Origin: Chitinophaga sp. SYP-B3965 | GTDB taxonomy: Bacteria > Bacteroidota > Bacteroidia > Chitinophagales > Chitinophagaceae | Direction: 5' to 3' | Assembly: GCF_009647655.1 (NCBI RefSeq) | Contig: NZ_WJFD01000008.1 | Location: 102,919 to 166,918, forward strand | Length of the DNA stretch: 64,000 nucleotides | Shown here: one piece after another, positions 1 to 9,090 of the stretch | Layout: every line of letters starts with the position of its first letter | How positions within the stretch are numbered: the stretch's first letter is position 1 | The notes under the pieces: model-generated | What the model was told of the DNA's origin: nothing | Databases searched by the model: none | The model's input: only the letters and a program-made list of their open reading frames with translations | Made by a program: the position numbers and the translations under genes

Positions 1-1064
1 TTATTTTGATTTTCCCAAAACGTACTGGGTTTAGCAAACATACGCTCCCATCAGGGCAAACTATTAGGCCGCATGGAGAGCCTTGGGTTCAATCTCCAAA
101 AAGAGGCAACCCTCAAGAACCTCACATTAGATGTTCTAAAATCCAGCGAAATAGAAGGCGAGGTGCTTAACCATGCACAGGTACGTTCTTCCATCGCACG
201 AAGATTGGGGATGGATATTGCAGGCCTCGTTCCCTCTGACCGGAATGTGGAAGGGATTGTTGATATGCTAATAGATGCCACCCAAAATTATACAGAACCA
301 TTAACAGCTGAACGCCTGTTCCGCTGGCATACGGCACTATTTCCTGCAAATAAATACAAAATGACTATTGGGGCATGGCGAACAAATACAAAAAATGACC
401 CTATGCAGGTTGTATCAGGCCCCATGGGCAATGAAACAGTTCACTATCAGGCGCCGGATTCAGATAGATTGGATACTGAAATGCAAAAGTTCCTGGATTG
501 GTTTAATGCAACCGATGAAATGTTAGATCCTGTGATAAAAGCCGCAATGGCACACTTGTGGTTTGTTGCCATCTATCCTTTTGATGATGGCAATGGCCGT
601 ATTGGCCGCGCCATTGCAGATATGCAGCTGGCCCGCGCAGATGAAACCCCATACAGATTCTACAGCATGTCTGCACAGATCAGGGCTGAAAGGAATGATT
701 ATTATGATATCCTGCAAAAAACGGAACAAAGCGAACTCGATCTCACTGGCTGGCTGGCCTGGTTCCTGCAATGTTTAGACCGTTCTATATCTGCTGCAGA
801 TAATACACTGGCGTTGATAATAAAGAAGAAAAAATCTGGGATACTTTTGCAAGAGAGTCGCTTAACGAACGTCAGAAATATATGCTGAACAAATTACTGG
901 ATGATTTCGAAGGAAAACTTACTTCATCCAAATGGGCTAAGATGACAAAATGCTCGCAAGACACGGCCATCAGAGATATACAGGATCTCGTGACAAAAGA
1001 TATATTAGAGAAAGAAGCTTCCGGTGGGAGAAGTACAAATTATACCCTTAAAGAATTAAACTAA
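1..1064 (+). pseudogene. Fic-family protein (DUF4172-Fic-winged helix), frameshifted and 5'-incomplete
   Basis: Fic proteins transfer AMP or another phosphate-linked group to target hydroxyls. From the ATG at 73 the frame encodes the end of a DUF4172-like domain, then the N-terminal inhibitory motif S-S-E-I-E-G of autoinhibited Fic proteins, then the Fic core. The active-site loop reads YPFDDGNGRIGR: the catalytic histidine of HPFx(D/E)GNGRxxR is a tyrosine, so transferase activity is unlikely. The frame breaks near 817-820. Restoring one missing base there joins residues ...LAL to NKEEKIWDTFARESLNERQ and on into the winged-helix tail that ends at 1064. Upstream, the frame meets a TGA at 7-9 although residues at 10-72 (LANIRSHQGKLLGR) look coding, so the true start is outside the window or also disrupted. 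A sequencing error is possible for one break but would not explain the His-to-Tyr change. Confidence 0.8.
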
Positions 1065-1068
1065 AAAA

Positions 1069-1095
1069 GGCTGCTCTATAAAGAGCAGCCCTTTC
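1069..1095 (-). terminator. Intrinsic terminator between the Fic relic and susD
   Basis: An 8-bp perfect stem (ggctgctc / gagcagcc, 1069-1090) has a 6-base loop. On the minus strand it is followed by six T, so it terminates the susCD transcript. On the plus strand the tail is only CTTT. Confidence 0.75.
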
Positions 1096-1112
1096 CCGAT
1101 TTAGATCTGTTA

Positions 1113-2696
1113 TTATTTTATCATCCACATCTTCGCATTAATATCATCCACCGCAGAACCAAACTGCTTCTGTACCGCATCTTTCCAATGCTGTTCATTA
1201 GAAGCACGATGGCTATCCGGATATTTAAACCGCATAGGTATCACCCCATTATTTCCAGTCCCTGCACCTGTACTGAAAACCGGCACACCCGTTCTCCTCC
1301 AGTTCAGGTAAGCTTCAAAATCTGAACCCTGAAAAAATGCGAGGTACTTTTGTGTCAGGATCTGTTCCAGGCCAGTAGCATTATCACCAGCATACTTCAC
1401 AGACGGCTGCTGATAATATACACCTTCAAAATTAAACGGAATAGTATAGTTAGTGCCGCTATAAGCCTTGATCACATTACCCGGCGCATCAACCGGTACG
1501 CCATAAAATGACAGTGATGCACGGATACCTTTTTTATACCAATCCTCTGCACTGCCGGTGATCCATTTACGGTTGATCGCTTCTGCAATGTTAAAGCACA
1601 TTTCAGGATAGCCAATATACACCTGCGGCTCCGGAGAATACCCGGAATAATAACGGCTGCGGCTACGTAAAGAGTAAGCAGCATTCACCACATCCGCCAT
1701 TTTAGAAGACATATCATCCAAACTTTCTCCTGATGGCGCTCCCACATAAGCCGTAATATCAGCCGGTGTTTTACCCCCTTTTAACTGTGCCGTGGCAGGT
1801 TCCGCAGTAAGATAAGCACGCGGGTCATTCAGGCTCACCAGTTTATTCAAATAGGTGGCAGACATATTGTAACGTGTAGCATCGTTCCCCAGGTTATCCG
1901 GGTTGATGGGATACTTGTTGATGTTGTTGTACACATACTTCATGTTATGCTCAATACCTGTCATCAAAGGATACTTAGCGGGATTGTTCACCACATCCGC
2001 AAACTGCTGCCCTACTTTCAATTCCGCATCTGCCGTTTTCAAACTCAGGCTGATCAATACGCGTAAACGTAAAGTGTTCACCGAACGTTGCCAGTCTTCC
2101 AGCCGGTTATTAAAATAGAAATCGTTGGATAAGATCTGCCCTACACTCGTATTACTTTTATCAGGGTTCACGATGAGCTGTGTGAGATCTGTGTTCGCCT
2201 CATCCAGCCATTTCAGGACCTGGATGAAGATCGCTTTCTGATCATCATACACAGGATACAGGTTATCCTTTCCTTTCAAAGCTTCTGTCATGGGCAGATC
2301 GCCTACCATTACCGTCATGCGGTAAAAGAGGAATGCTTTGAAGAATTTGCCTAACGCTGCATAAGGATTCACCGCTGCGCCACCCAAACGTTTCGCTTCT
2401 TCTTCCATTTTCAGCACATTGAAGAGCGTATAATAATCGTTGGATTTAGCACCGCCCCAATCGTAACGCTGGTTACCGTAATAGTTGTAATTACAGGCAT
2501 CGAATTGATTCCAGCGCATCACATCACTCCAGGGAGAATTGATATTGATATTGCTGAGGATACCCGTCAACACCAAACCCGGAGGAACCTGCAGCGGTTT
2601 ATTGGAATTCATTTCATAATCCGAGAACTGTTTGCTGCAACCTGTGCCCATAAGGCCCAGTATCGCAACGAAGAGGAATATTTTTATCGTTTTCAT
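1113..2696 (-). CDS. SusD-like outer-membrane lipoprotein (SusD-like_2 type) of the phosphonate locus
   Basis: A 527-residue SusD/RagB-family lipoprotein, the surface lid that works with the TonB-dependent channel next to it. A lipoprotein signal ends in GLMGTGC with Cys20 as the acylated residue. The body has the TPR-rich sequence of the SusD-like_2 branch (Y-G-N-Q-R-Y-D region, then A-A-V-N-P-Y-A-A-L-G-K-F-F-K-A-F-L-F-Y). It starts 11 bases after the susC stop and is co-transcribed with it. Its position beside phn genes suggests a phosphonate-containing ligand, but SusD sequence alone does not show the ligand. It belongs to a different branch from the two SusD proteins at 26533 and 39133. 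Confidence 0.92.
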   Translation of the reverse strand: MKTIKIFLFVAILGLMGTGCSKQFSDYEMNSNKPLQVPPGLVLTGILSNININSPWSDVMRWNQFDACNYNYYGNQRYDWGGAKSNDYYTLFNVLKMEEEAKRLGGAAVNPYAALGKFFKAFLFYRMTVMVGDLPMTEALKGKDNLYPVYDDQKAIFIQVLKWLDEANTDLTQLIVNPDKSNTSVGQILSNDFYFNNRLEDWQRSVNTLRLRVLISLSLKTADAELKVGQQFADVVNNPAKYPLMTGIEHNMKYVYNNINKYPINPDNLGNDATRYNMSATYLNKLVSLNDPRAYLTAEPATAQLKGGKTPADITAYVGAPSGESLDDMSSKMADVVNAAYSLRSRSRYYSGYSPEPQVYIGYPEMCFNIAEAINRKWITGSAEDWYKKGIRASLSFYGVPVDAPGNVIKAYSGTNYTIPFNFEGVYYQQPSVKYAGDNATGLEQILTQKYLAFFQGSDFEAYLNWRRTGVPVFSTGAGTGNNGVIPMRFKYPDSHRASNEQHWKDAVQKQFGSAVDDINAKMWMIK

Positions 2697-2707
2697 AATG
2701 ATATTAT

Positions 2708-5700
2708 TTAGAAGGTAATGTTGAGGTTCACTCCGTAACGGCGGGTAGAAGGTGATTGCAATCCGGAACCGCTTTCGTTACCGGCATACTGGTCAATATC
2801 CACATCTTTATTCTCCGCGAAATACAACAGGTTCCTGCCTACCAGGGAAACACTGGCCTGGCGGATGAAAGAGCCGCTCAGGATATGCTGCGGAACAGTA
2901 TAACCGATCACCACTTCCCTCAGCTTCATGAAAGTTTTACTGATCATGTTAGCCTCCATGGTATTATAGTAGAAGCTGATGTAATCCTGCAGGAAGGTTT
3001 TGGTGGTATTGGGAGCATACACCAGGTCTTTGTAATTAGTGACCCTGCCATCATTATCATACTGAATAGCCGCACCATTACTCACCACCACACCATCTCC
3101 TACCCATGATTTCACACCTTTGTAATCATTGAAACGCGCTTCGCCCATTTTACCCAGTACGGTATTAATGTGCCTGCCGCCACGATAGGTTTGTTGCTGA
3201 ATATAATTATTCATCCTTCCACCCACACGGCCATCAAACTGGAAGCTGAGGGAGAATTGCTGGTAACGGAAAGTATTGTTCACCGCCCATACCCAATCCG
3301 GGTTAGCATAACCGAGGAACTGATTAGCTGGTGATTTAATAGGTCTGCCGCTGGCATCATTGATCAGTTTGCCATCTGGTGTTCTTACGAATGTCTGGCC
3401 ATAGATACCATCTACCCTGTCTCCCGCTTTATAATAAGTGTTCAGTGTATTTACACCGGGATAGAAATCTACATACCGCTCTTTAAACGTAGACCAGTTT
3501 ATCATTACATCCCAGTTCAAACCAGTTGTATTACGAAGCGGCGCCCCGGTGAGCGAAACTTCCCAACCCTGCTTACGGGTTACCACACCATTCACCAGAT
3601 ACTTTTCAGCACCGGTAGCATCTGTGATCGGGAAATTATAAATACGCGGACCATCCTTGGTCACGAAATAAGTAACTTCCAATCCTAAACGATTTCTGAA
3701 CATCCGGAGATCCATCCCTGTTTCATAAGCCGTACTGGAGAAGGGTTTCAGATCAGGATTAGCGATCGTTCTGGAATAGATGGCGCCTACTTTGGAATCA
3801 TACAAAGGACGAACATCATATCCGGCAGAGTTTTCAAAGGAGGGACCGTCGTAAGAAGACTGGTATTCCGTACCATAACCAACCGGGTAGGTGGCTTGTG
3901 GTGTTGCGCCGATAGTAGCCATCGTCAAACCACCTTTCACATTCGCATAAGAGCCTCTGAATTTCAACATGTCAATCACTTCCGGCAGTTTCACATAATC
4001 AGATACAACGGTACTGAGGGAAATAGAGGGATAGAAATATACGTCGTTGCCTTTGGGGAGCGTAGAGAGTTTATCATACCGGCCGGTTAAAGATAAGGTG
4101 GCGTATTTGGAGAAAGAAAGATCCGCATAACCATATCCGCTCAACACCAGCATGTCTGATGTAAAGTTGGTGGACTTTAATGGATTTAATGAATTCGCAA
4201 AAGCGTACCATCCTGGCACGTTCAGATAATCAGTAGAAGTGAAACTGGATTTATAGGAGAAAGACCGGGCATTACCACCCACAGAAGCTTTCAGGCTAAT
4301 GACAGGGGTGAGATTATCATGATAGGTAAGCAATACATCCGTGTTGTTTTCAAACATGGAACGTTTGTCTTCCCGGTAATCACCTAAACCAGCTTCTCTT
4401 CCATAAGGATGCGCAGAAAAAGGTAATTTTTCATTCCGCAACATATCATAGGAAGTAACCTGTGAACGGGCCAGCACATCCAGGTGATCTGAGATCTTGT
4501 AAGAGAGTTTCATGTACCCGTTCATGTCTGTTTTATAATGCCCGCGTTTCCATTCCATCACCTGGAACCATGGATTCGTGTAACGCTGATATTCTGCGAA
4601 TACAGATTGAATTCCTTCTTTACCCGGCTGCCAGTAATTACGCATAGCATCTACGTCCCAGTCTGCGCCTGTCCAAATGGAGATGTTATAGATAAGACTG
4701 TTTGGACCATAAGCCACATCCGGAAAATTAGGGGTGTACTGGCGGTTATAGTTGAGGTAACCATCCAACCGTAATCTGTCGGACAGATCATAACCGGCGG
4801 AAATGTTGAAGTTGGTGATGCTTAATTTACTGTTCGGGATAATGCTCTTTTGCTGAGAGTGCGAAAGCGAGAAACGCAGATCGTAATTTTCACCTCTTGC
4901 GGAAACAGAGAGGTTGTTGGTGCTAAGCACACCCGTTTGCAGGAACCTGTTCAGGTTATCTTTTCCGCGTGCAGTCCATGGTGTAGCGGAACGCACACCA
5001 CTAACCGGATCAACAGGACTATCATACTGCGGAATAAGCTGACCTTCAAATTTAGGGCCCCATACATCATAGTCGCCATCATTGGTACCACCACCGCGGC
5101 CATCTTTAAATGCATATTTACCATGGTCGCCAGGGCCGTATTCATCCTGTGTTTTAGGAATGGCCAGGAAACCTTCGTCGAACATCGTGCTGGAATTGAA
5201 CTCTACAGAAAAACCTCTTTTATCTTTAGAGCCTCTCTTCGTAGTGATCATAATAGCACCATTCAAACCACGGGAGCCATACAAAGCAGAAGCCGTAGCA
5301 CCTTTCAGTACCGTGTAACTTTCAATGTCGTCCGGAGAAATGTTCCAGGTATCTGAGTTGATGGGCACGCCATCCACTACAAACAACCCGATCTTGCTGC
5401 CACGTAACAGCAGTTGCGGCGAAGCCAGTAATTCAGGAGAAGCACCCACAGTAAGACCGGCTATCTTACCCACCAAACCATTGATAGGATTTGGTTCGCG
5501 GGCTTTGATGAGATCAGATCCTTTTACTTCCTGCACAGAATAGCCCAGGGCCTTTTTATCTTTTCTGATGCCGAGTGCTGTTACTACTACTTCGCCTAAA
5601 TTCTTTTTGTCTGTTTGCAGGATAATTGTGATCGCGGATTCTCCATTCGTGGTTATTTCCTGTGTCAGAAAACCGATGGAAGAAACCTGGAGAATTACGC

Positions 5701-5914
5701 CATTTGCGGCTTTGATGGAAAAAGTGCCCTGCGCGTCTGTAACCGTACCATTATTAGTACCTTTTACTTTCACTGAGGCGCCGGGAACCGGTTGCTGATC
5801 TTCGGACAGGATCTTGCCGGAGACCAGTTGTTGCGCCCACGTAATTGTACACGTGAGCAGCAGGGCCAGCATGAGGAGCGCTGCCCTAAAGTTAGGTTGA
5901 AAACTGTGTTGCAT
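2708..5914 (-). CDS. SusC-like TonB-dependent outer-membrane transporter
   Basis: About 1068 residues from the ATG at 5914. An in-frame ATG at 5941 would add nine residues in front of an otherwise normal signal peptide ending TWAQ. The order is signal peptide, carboxypeptidase-D-like regulatory domain (GKILSEDQQPVPGASVKVKG), TonB-dependent plug (VVVTALGIRKDKKALGYSVQ ... GSRGLNGAIMITTKRG), and a 22-strand barrel ending in an aromatic strand (YGVNLNITF). There is no STN domain, so unlike the SusC proteins at 27895 and 40569 it is not expected to signal to FecR. It is divergent from the DUF5690 transporter and phnW, which suggests import of an aminophosphonate or a phosphonate-bearing molecule across the outer membrane. 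The substrate is inferred from context only. Confidence 0.93.
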   Translation of the reverse strand: MQHSFQPNFRAALLMLALLLTCTITWAQQLVSGKILSEDQQPVPGASVKVKGTNNGTVTDAQGTFSIKAANGVILQVSSIGFLTQEITTNGESAITIILQTDKKNLGEVVVTALGIRKDKKALGYSVQEVKGSDLIKAREPNPINGLVGKIAGLTVGASPELLASPQLLLRGSKIGLFVVDGVPINSDTWNISPDDIESYTVLKGATASALYGSRGLNGAIMITTKRGSKDKRGFSVEFNSSTMFDEGFLAIPKTQDEYGPGDHGKYAFKDGRGGGTNDGDYDVWGPKFEGQLIPQYDSPVDPVSGVRSATPWTARGKDNLNRFLQTGVLSTNNLSVSARGENYDLRFSLSHSQQKSIIPNSKLSITNFNISAGYDLSDRLRLDGYLNYNRQYTPNFPDVAYGPNSLIYNISIWTGADWDVDAMRNYWQPGKEGIQSVFAEYQRYTNPWFQVMEWKRGHYKTDMNGYMKLSYKISDHLDVLARSQVTSYDMLRNEKLPFSAHPYGREAGLGDYREDKRSMFENNTDVLLTYHDNLTPVISLKASVGGNARSFSYKSSFTSTDYLNVPGWYAFANSLNPLKSTNFTSDMLVLSGYGYADLSFSKYATLSLTGRYDKLSTLPKGNDVYFYPSISLSTVVSDYVKLPEVIDMLKFRGSYANVKGGLTMATIGATPQATYPVGYGTEYQSSYDGPSFENSAGYDVRPLYDSKVGAIYSRTIANPDLKPFSSTAYETGMDLRMFRNRLGLEVTYFVTKDGPRIYNFPITDATGAEKYLVNGVVTRKQGWEVSLTGAPLRNTTGLNWDVMINWSTFKERYVDFYPGVNTLNTYYKAGDRVDGIYGQTFVRTPDGKLINDASGRPIKSPANQFLGYANPDWVWAVNNTFRYQQFSLSFQFDGRVGGRMNNYIQQQTYRGGRHINTVLGKMGEARFNDYKGVKSWVGDGVVVSNGAAIQYDNDGRVTNYKDLVYAPNTTKTFLQDYISFYYNTMEANMISKTFMKLREVVIGYTVPQHILSGSFIRQASVSLVGRNLLYFAENKDVDIDQYAGNESGSGLQSPSTRRYGVNLNITF

Positions 5915-5970
5915 AGTAGATAGGATTAAGCGATTTAGCAATACAAAGTTGTCCTGTCTATATGACCTAA

Positions 5971-6028
5971 ATGTTAAGCAATACTAAATTAACAGTATAG
6001 AAATATTAAAATAATAATTACTTAACAT
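5971..6028. promoter_or_regulatory. Inverted repeat in the susC / transporter divergent promoter region
   Basis: ATGTTAAG (5971-5978) and CTTAACAT (6021-6028) are perfect reverse complements 42 bases apart, in the AT-rich gap between the minus-strand susC and the plus-strand transporter. A regulator such as the nearby XRE-cupin protein could bind here. This is suggestive only, because such arms are not rare in AT-rich DNA. Confidence 0.3.
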
Positions 6029-6223
6029 AGGGCATATTTTTACTAATTCTAAACTATCGATCTTCGTCTGGATAATTTAAAGTTGGCCATGAGATGGAGT
6101 TTATGGGTTGTCTTAAGAAAATTTCTGTGCTTATCTATTGTAATTTAAGGAATTTTCATAATTTACAAATATTAAACAAAAGATGAGGGCCAGCATTGTA
6201 ATACTAAACATCGAAAATTGATC

Positions 6224-7555
6224 ATGTTTAAGAAACGGCTACAGGATTCCTCCGGGATCTTCTTTATTGTTTGGTGCTTAATGGCTTCCTTTGGCACTTA
6301 CTTCTGTATGTATGCATTCCGTAAACCTTTCAATACGGGCTTGTATACAAACCTGGTGTTATTTGGCATCGGCTATAAGACCGTACTGATCATTGCACAG
6401 GTGATGGGATATATGGTATCCAAGTTCGTAGGCATCAAAGTGATCTCCGAATTGCAGCCCTCCCGCCGCATTCCGCTGATCATTGGATTGATCCTTTTTG
6501 CCGAGGTCTCCTTACTGGGTTTTGGCCTCGTCCCTTATCCCTATAACTTTTTCTTCCTCTTCCTGAATGGTCTGCCGCTGGGCATGGTATGGGGAGTGAT
6601 CTTTAGTTTCTTAGAAGGCCGCAGGTTTACGGAAATACTAGGCATGGGACTGAGTATCAGCATGATCGCAGCTTCCGGGGTATTGAAAACCACTTACATG
6701 GAGATCCAGGAGTTATTTCCTTTTATCTCTGAATTCTGGATGCCCTTCACCATCGGATTACTCTTCCTGCCACTCTTCTGCTTTTTTGTATGGATGCTTT
6801 CCATCGTACCGGCACCCAACGAAACAGATAAAATATTAAAGGCAGAGCGGCAGCCCATGAACAACGAAGACAAAAAAACCATCCTCAGAAAATACGGCCC
6901 CGGCCTCTTGTGCATTTTATTGAGTTTTTGCATGCTCACCACCCTGCGTGATTTCCGGGATAACTTCGCCGTAGAAATATGGAATGATATTTCCGGCACA
7001 CATTGGAATAAAGCCGTATTCTCACAAACAGAATTACTCAGCACCCTGATCGTAGTATGCTGCGTGGCGCCTTTATCCCTCATCCGCAGTAATATCCGCG
7101 GACTTTGGGCCACACAGGGTTTGATCGCCATCGGTATTCTCACAACTGGTATCAGTACCTTTTTATTTTACCAGGCATGGATCAGTCCTTTCGGCTGGAT
7201 GTTGTCTTTAGGCACTGGTTTATTTTTAGCTTACATCCCTATTCAGATAGCGCTATTCGAAAGACTGATAGGCTTATTTAAAATGAAAGCCAACGCAGGA
7301 TTCTTTGTATATGGCTGCGATGCTACCGGTTATCTCGGCAGCGTAGGCCTATTATTATACAGAGAGTTCTTTATGAAAGACCTTCGCTGGAGCAGGGTGT
7401 TGATGCAGTTCAGCTATGTGTTATGTTTCACCTGCCTGACATTGATCCTTATATCCGTATTATTCTTTAACCGGAAATACGGGATCAGCAAACTGTTTCA
7501 GAAACCAGGTGCAGAGCCGCCTGTGAATATGGAGAACATTACTTTACATCAATAG
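6224..7555 (+). CDS. DUF5690-family MFS-like inner-membrane transporter
   Basis: A 443-residue polytopic membrane protein of the DUF5690 family, related to the major facilitator superfamily. The N-terminal hallmark is FGTYFCMYAFRKPFNTG, followed by about 12 hydrophobic segments with a polar loop at about residues 195-225. ATG at 6224 is preferred over the upstream in-frame TTG at 6218. It is followed by phnW after 5 bases, so the two are translationally linked. This gene-to-PhnW adjacency supports uptake of AEP or a related phosphonate across the inner membrane. The family itself is uncharacterised, so the transport role is inferred from fold and neighbours. Confidence 0.88.
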   Translation: MFKKRLQDSSGIFFIVWCLMASFGTYFCMYAFRKPFNTGLYTNLVLFGIGYKTVLIIAQVMGYMVSKFVGIKVISELQPSRRIPLIIGLILFAEVSLLGFGLVPYPYNFFFLFLNGLPLGMVWGVIFSFLEGRRFTEILGMGLSISMIAASGVLKTTYMEIQELFPFISEFWMPFTIGLLFLPLFCFFVWMLSIVPAPNETDKILKAERQPMNNEDKKTILRKYGPGLLCILLSFCMLTTLRDFRDNFAVEIWNDISGTHWNKAVFSQTELLSTLIVVCCVAPLSLIRSNIRGLWATQGLIAIGILTTGISTFLFYQAWISPFGWMLSLGTGLFLAYIPIQIALFERLIGLFKMKANAGFFVYGCDATGYLGSVGLLLYREFFMKDLRWSRVLMQFSYVLCFTCLTLILISVLFFNRKYGISKLFQKPGAEPPVNMENITLHQ

Positions 7556-7560
7556 GATAC

Positions 7561-8661
7561 ATGAAGAAGTTATTATTTACACCGGGACCACTATCTACTT
7601 CCCGCACCGTAAAAGAGGCAGCCCTGGAAGATATGGGCTCCCGGGATGAAGCGTTCATTGAAACCATTCAGTACATCCGGAATGCTTTACTCAAACTCGG
7701 ACATGTGTCCAAAGAAGAGGGATACGAAACCGTGATCGTACAAGGTTCTGGTACTTTTGGAATAGAAAGTGTGATCAGCAGTACCATCACCCCTGGTGAT
7801 CATTTATTGATCCTGAGTAATGGCGCTTATGGAGAACGCATCGTAAAGATGGCCGTCATCCACAAACTGCCACATAGCATATTACAGTTTGAAGAGGATG
7901 AGATCACCAGCCCTATAACAGTAGCAGCATTTTTAACGGCTCATCCCGAAATAACCCATGTAGCTTGCATCCACAGCGAAACCACTACCGGTTTATTCAA
8001 CCCCATAAAAGAGATTGGTGCTTTATGTGCCTCCAACGGTAAAACATTTATTGTAGATGCCATGAGCAGTTTCGGTGGTGTGGAGTTAGATATCAAAGCC
8101 TGCAATATTCAGTTCCTTGTTTCGTCTTCCAACAAATGCATAGAAGGCATTCCTGGTTTTGCCTTTGTCATCGCACAAAGGGATGCACTACAAAAAGCAA
8201 AAGGCCAGGCACGCAGCCTGAGCCTCGATCTCTATGATCAATGGTATGGGTTGGAAACCAGTGGACAGTTCAGGTTTACACCTCCTACACTGAGTTTGAT
8301 GGCTTTCCGCCAGGCTTTAAAAGAACTGGAAGAAGAAGGTGGAATTCCTGCCAGGGAAAAAAGGTACCGCACCAATAAATCCGTGCTGGATAGTGGTATG
8401 GCCGCGCTAGGGTTTTCACAATACCTAAACCCAACCATACAAGGCCACATCATCACATCTTTCTTATACCCAACACACCCAGCCTTCAACTTCGAAACAT
8501 TCTATCGCAAACTCAGCGACAGGAATTTCGTGATCTATCCCGGCAAGCTCAGTAAAACCAATGCCTTCCGCATCGGCAATATCGGGCAAATATTTCCGGA
8601 AGATGTACAGGCGCTCGTGCAAGCGATTGGAGAGATTTTAAAAGAAGAAAAGATTTCCTAA
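7561..8661 (+). CDS. phnW: 2-aminoethylphosphonate:pyruvate aminotransferase
   Basis: This PLP enzyme moves the amino group of AEP to pyruvate, giving phosphonoacetaldehyde and L-alanine. It has 366 residues, the usual PhnW length. The N-terminus LLFTPGPLSTSRTVKEA is diagnostic. Further marks are QGSGTFGIESVISS, the PLP-binding Asp166 in FIVDAMSSFGG, and the Schiff-base lysine Lys192 in SSNKCIEGIPGF. No phnX (phosphonoacetaldehyde hydrolase) is nearby. The product would instead be oxidised by the convergent PhnY and cleaved by PhnA, so this is the PhnW-PhnY-PhnA route. It starts 5 bases after the transporter stop codon. Confidence 0.96.
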   Translation: MKKLLFTPGPLSTSRTVKEAALEDMGSRDEAFIETIQYIRNALLKLGHVSKEEGYETVIVQGSGTFGIESVISSTITPGDHLLILSNGAYGERIVKMAVIHKLPHSILQFEEDEITSPITVAAFLTAHPEITHVACIHSETTTGLFNPIKEIGALCASNGKTFIVDAMSSFGGVELDIKACNIQFLVSSSNKCIEGIPGFAFVIAQRDALQKAKGQARSLSLDLYDQWYGLETSGQFRFTPPTLSLMAFRQALKELEEEGGIPAREKRYRTNKSVLDSGMAALGFSQYLNPTIQGHIITSFLYPTHPAFNFETFYRKLSDRNFVIYPGKLSKTNAFRIGNIGQIFPEDVQALVQAIGEILKEEKIS

Positions 8662-8685
8662 AAACAACATAGCTTATCATTAAAC

Positions 8686-8717
8686 GCTCCTGATCTCCAT
8701 CAGGAGCCGCTTTTTGT
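8686..8717 (+). terminator. Terminator after phnW
   Basis: An 8-bp stem gctcctga / tcaggagc (8686-8707) is followed by CG and a T-rich run, 24 bases downstream of the phnW stop. Confidence 0.85.
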
Positions 8718-8744
8718 TTTTTTTATTTAGAGTTAAAGGTCTAC

Positions 8745-9060
8745 TTTTAAAAACCTCCCTGCAAAAAGAAGGCAACCACAAAAAATTACCCGATCCCTCG
8801 GGGAGGTAGTATTTCTTTTGTCAAAGAAACCACACTGAAAAAATATAAAATCCCTCCCGATCCATCGGGGGTAGTAGCTTCTTCCCAAAAGAACAACCAC
8901 CAAAAAAAGAATTAAAACCTCCCGATCCATCGGGAGGCAACGCTAAGCATCAAGCCATTAATAAAACAAACACTACCTGCCCATCGGAAGAAAATGTTTT
9001 TTTTCAAAGACAACCACACATGAAAAAAACAAAAAAACCTCCCGATCCATCGGGAGGCTA
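8745..9060. repeat. Tandem palindromic repeat array between convergent phnW and phnY
   Basis: Two perfect copies of the 20-base near-palindrome cctcccgatccatcgggagg lie at 8918-8937 and 9038-9057. Degenerate copies lie at about 8789-8806, 8852-8871 and 8977-8990, giving a spacing of roughly 56-66 bases. Between them is a second conserved block of the type (t)caaaga-(a)caaccaca followed by A-rich sequence, so the whole unit, not only the hairpin, is repeated. Each hairpin is flanked by A or T runs and could act as a terminator for both converging transcripts. It may also be a local cluster of a genome-wide interspersed palindrome. Confidence 0.8.
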
Positions 9061-9090
9061 TGCTAAGTTCCATACAATAAAGAGTACCAC

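Noticed and set aside
4850..5356. 168-codon plus-strand frame
   Set aside because: Antisense to susC, with a composition typical of reverse-complement coding sequence.
7561..8661. PhnX-type hydrolysis partner for PhnW
   Set aside because: No phosphonoacetaldehyde hydrolase is encoded in the window; the PhnY-PhnA branch accounts for the product.
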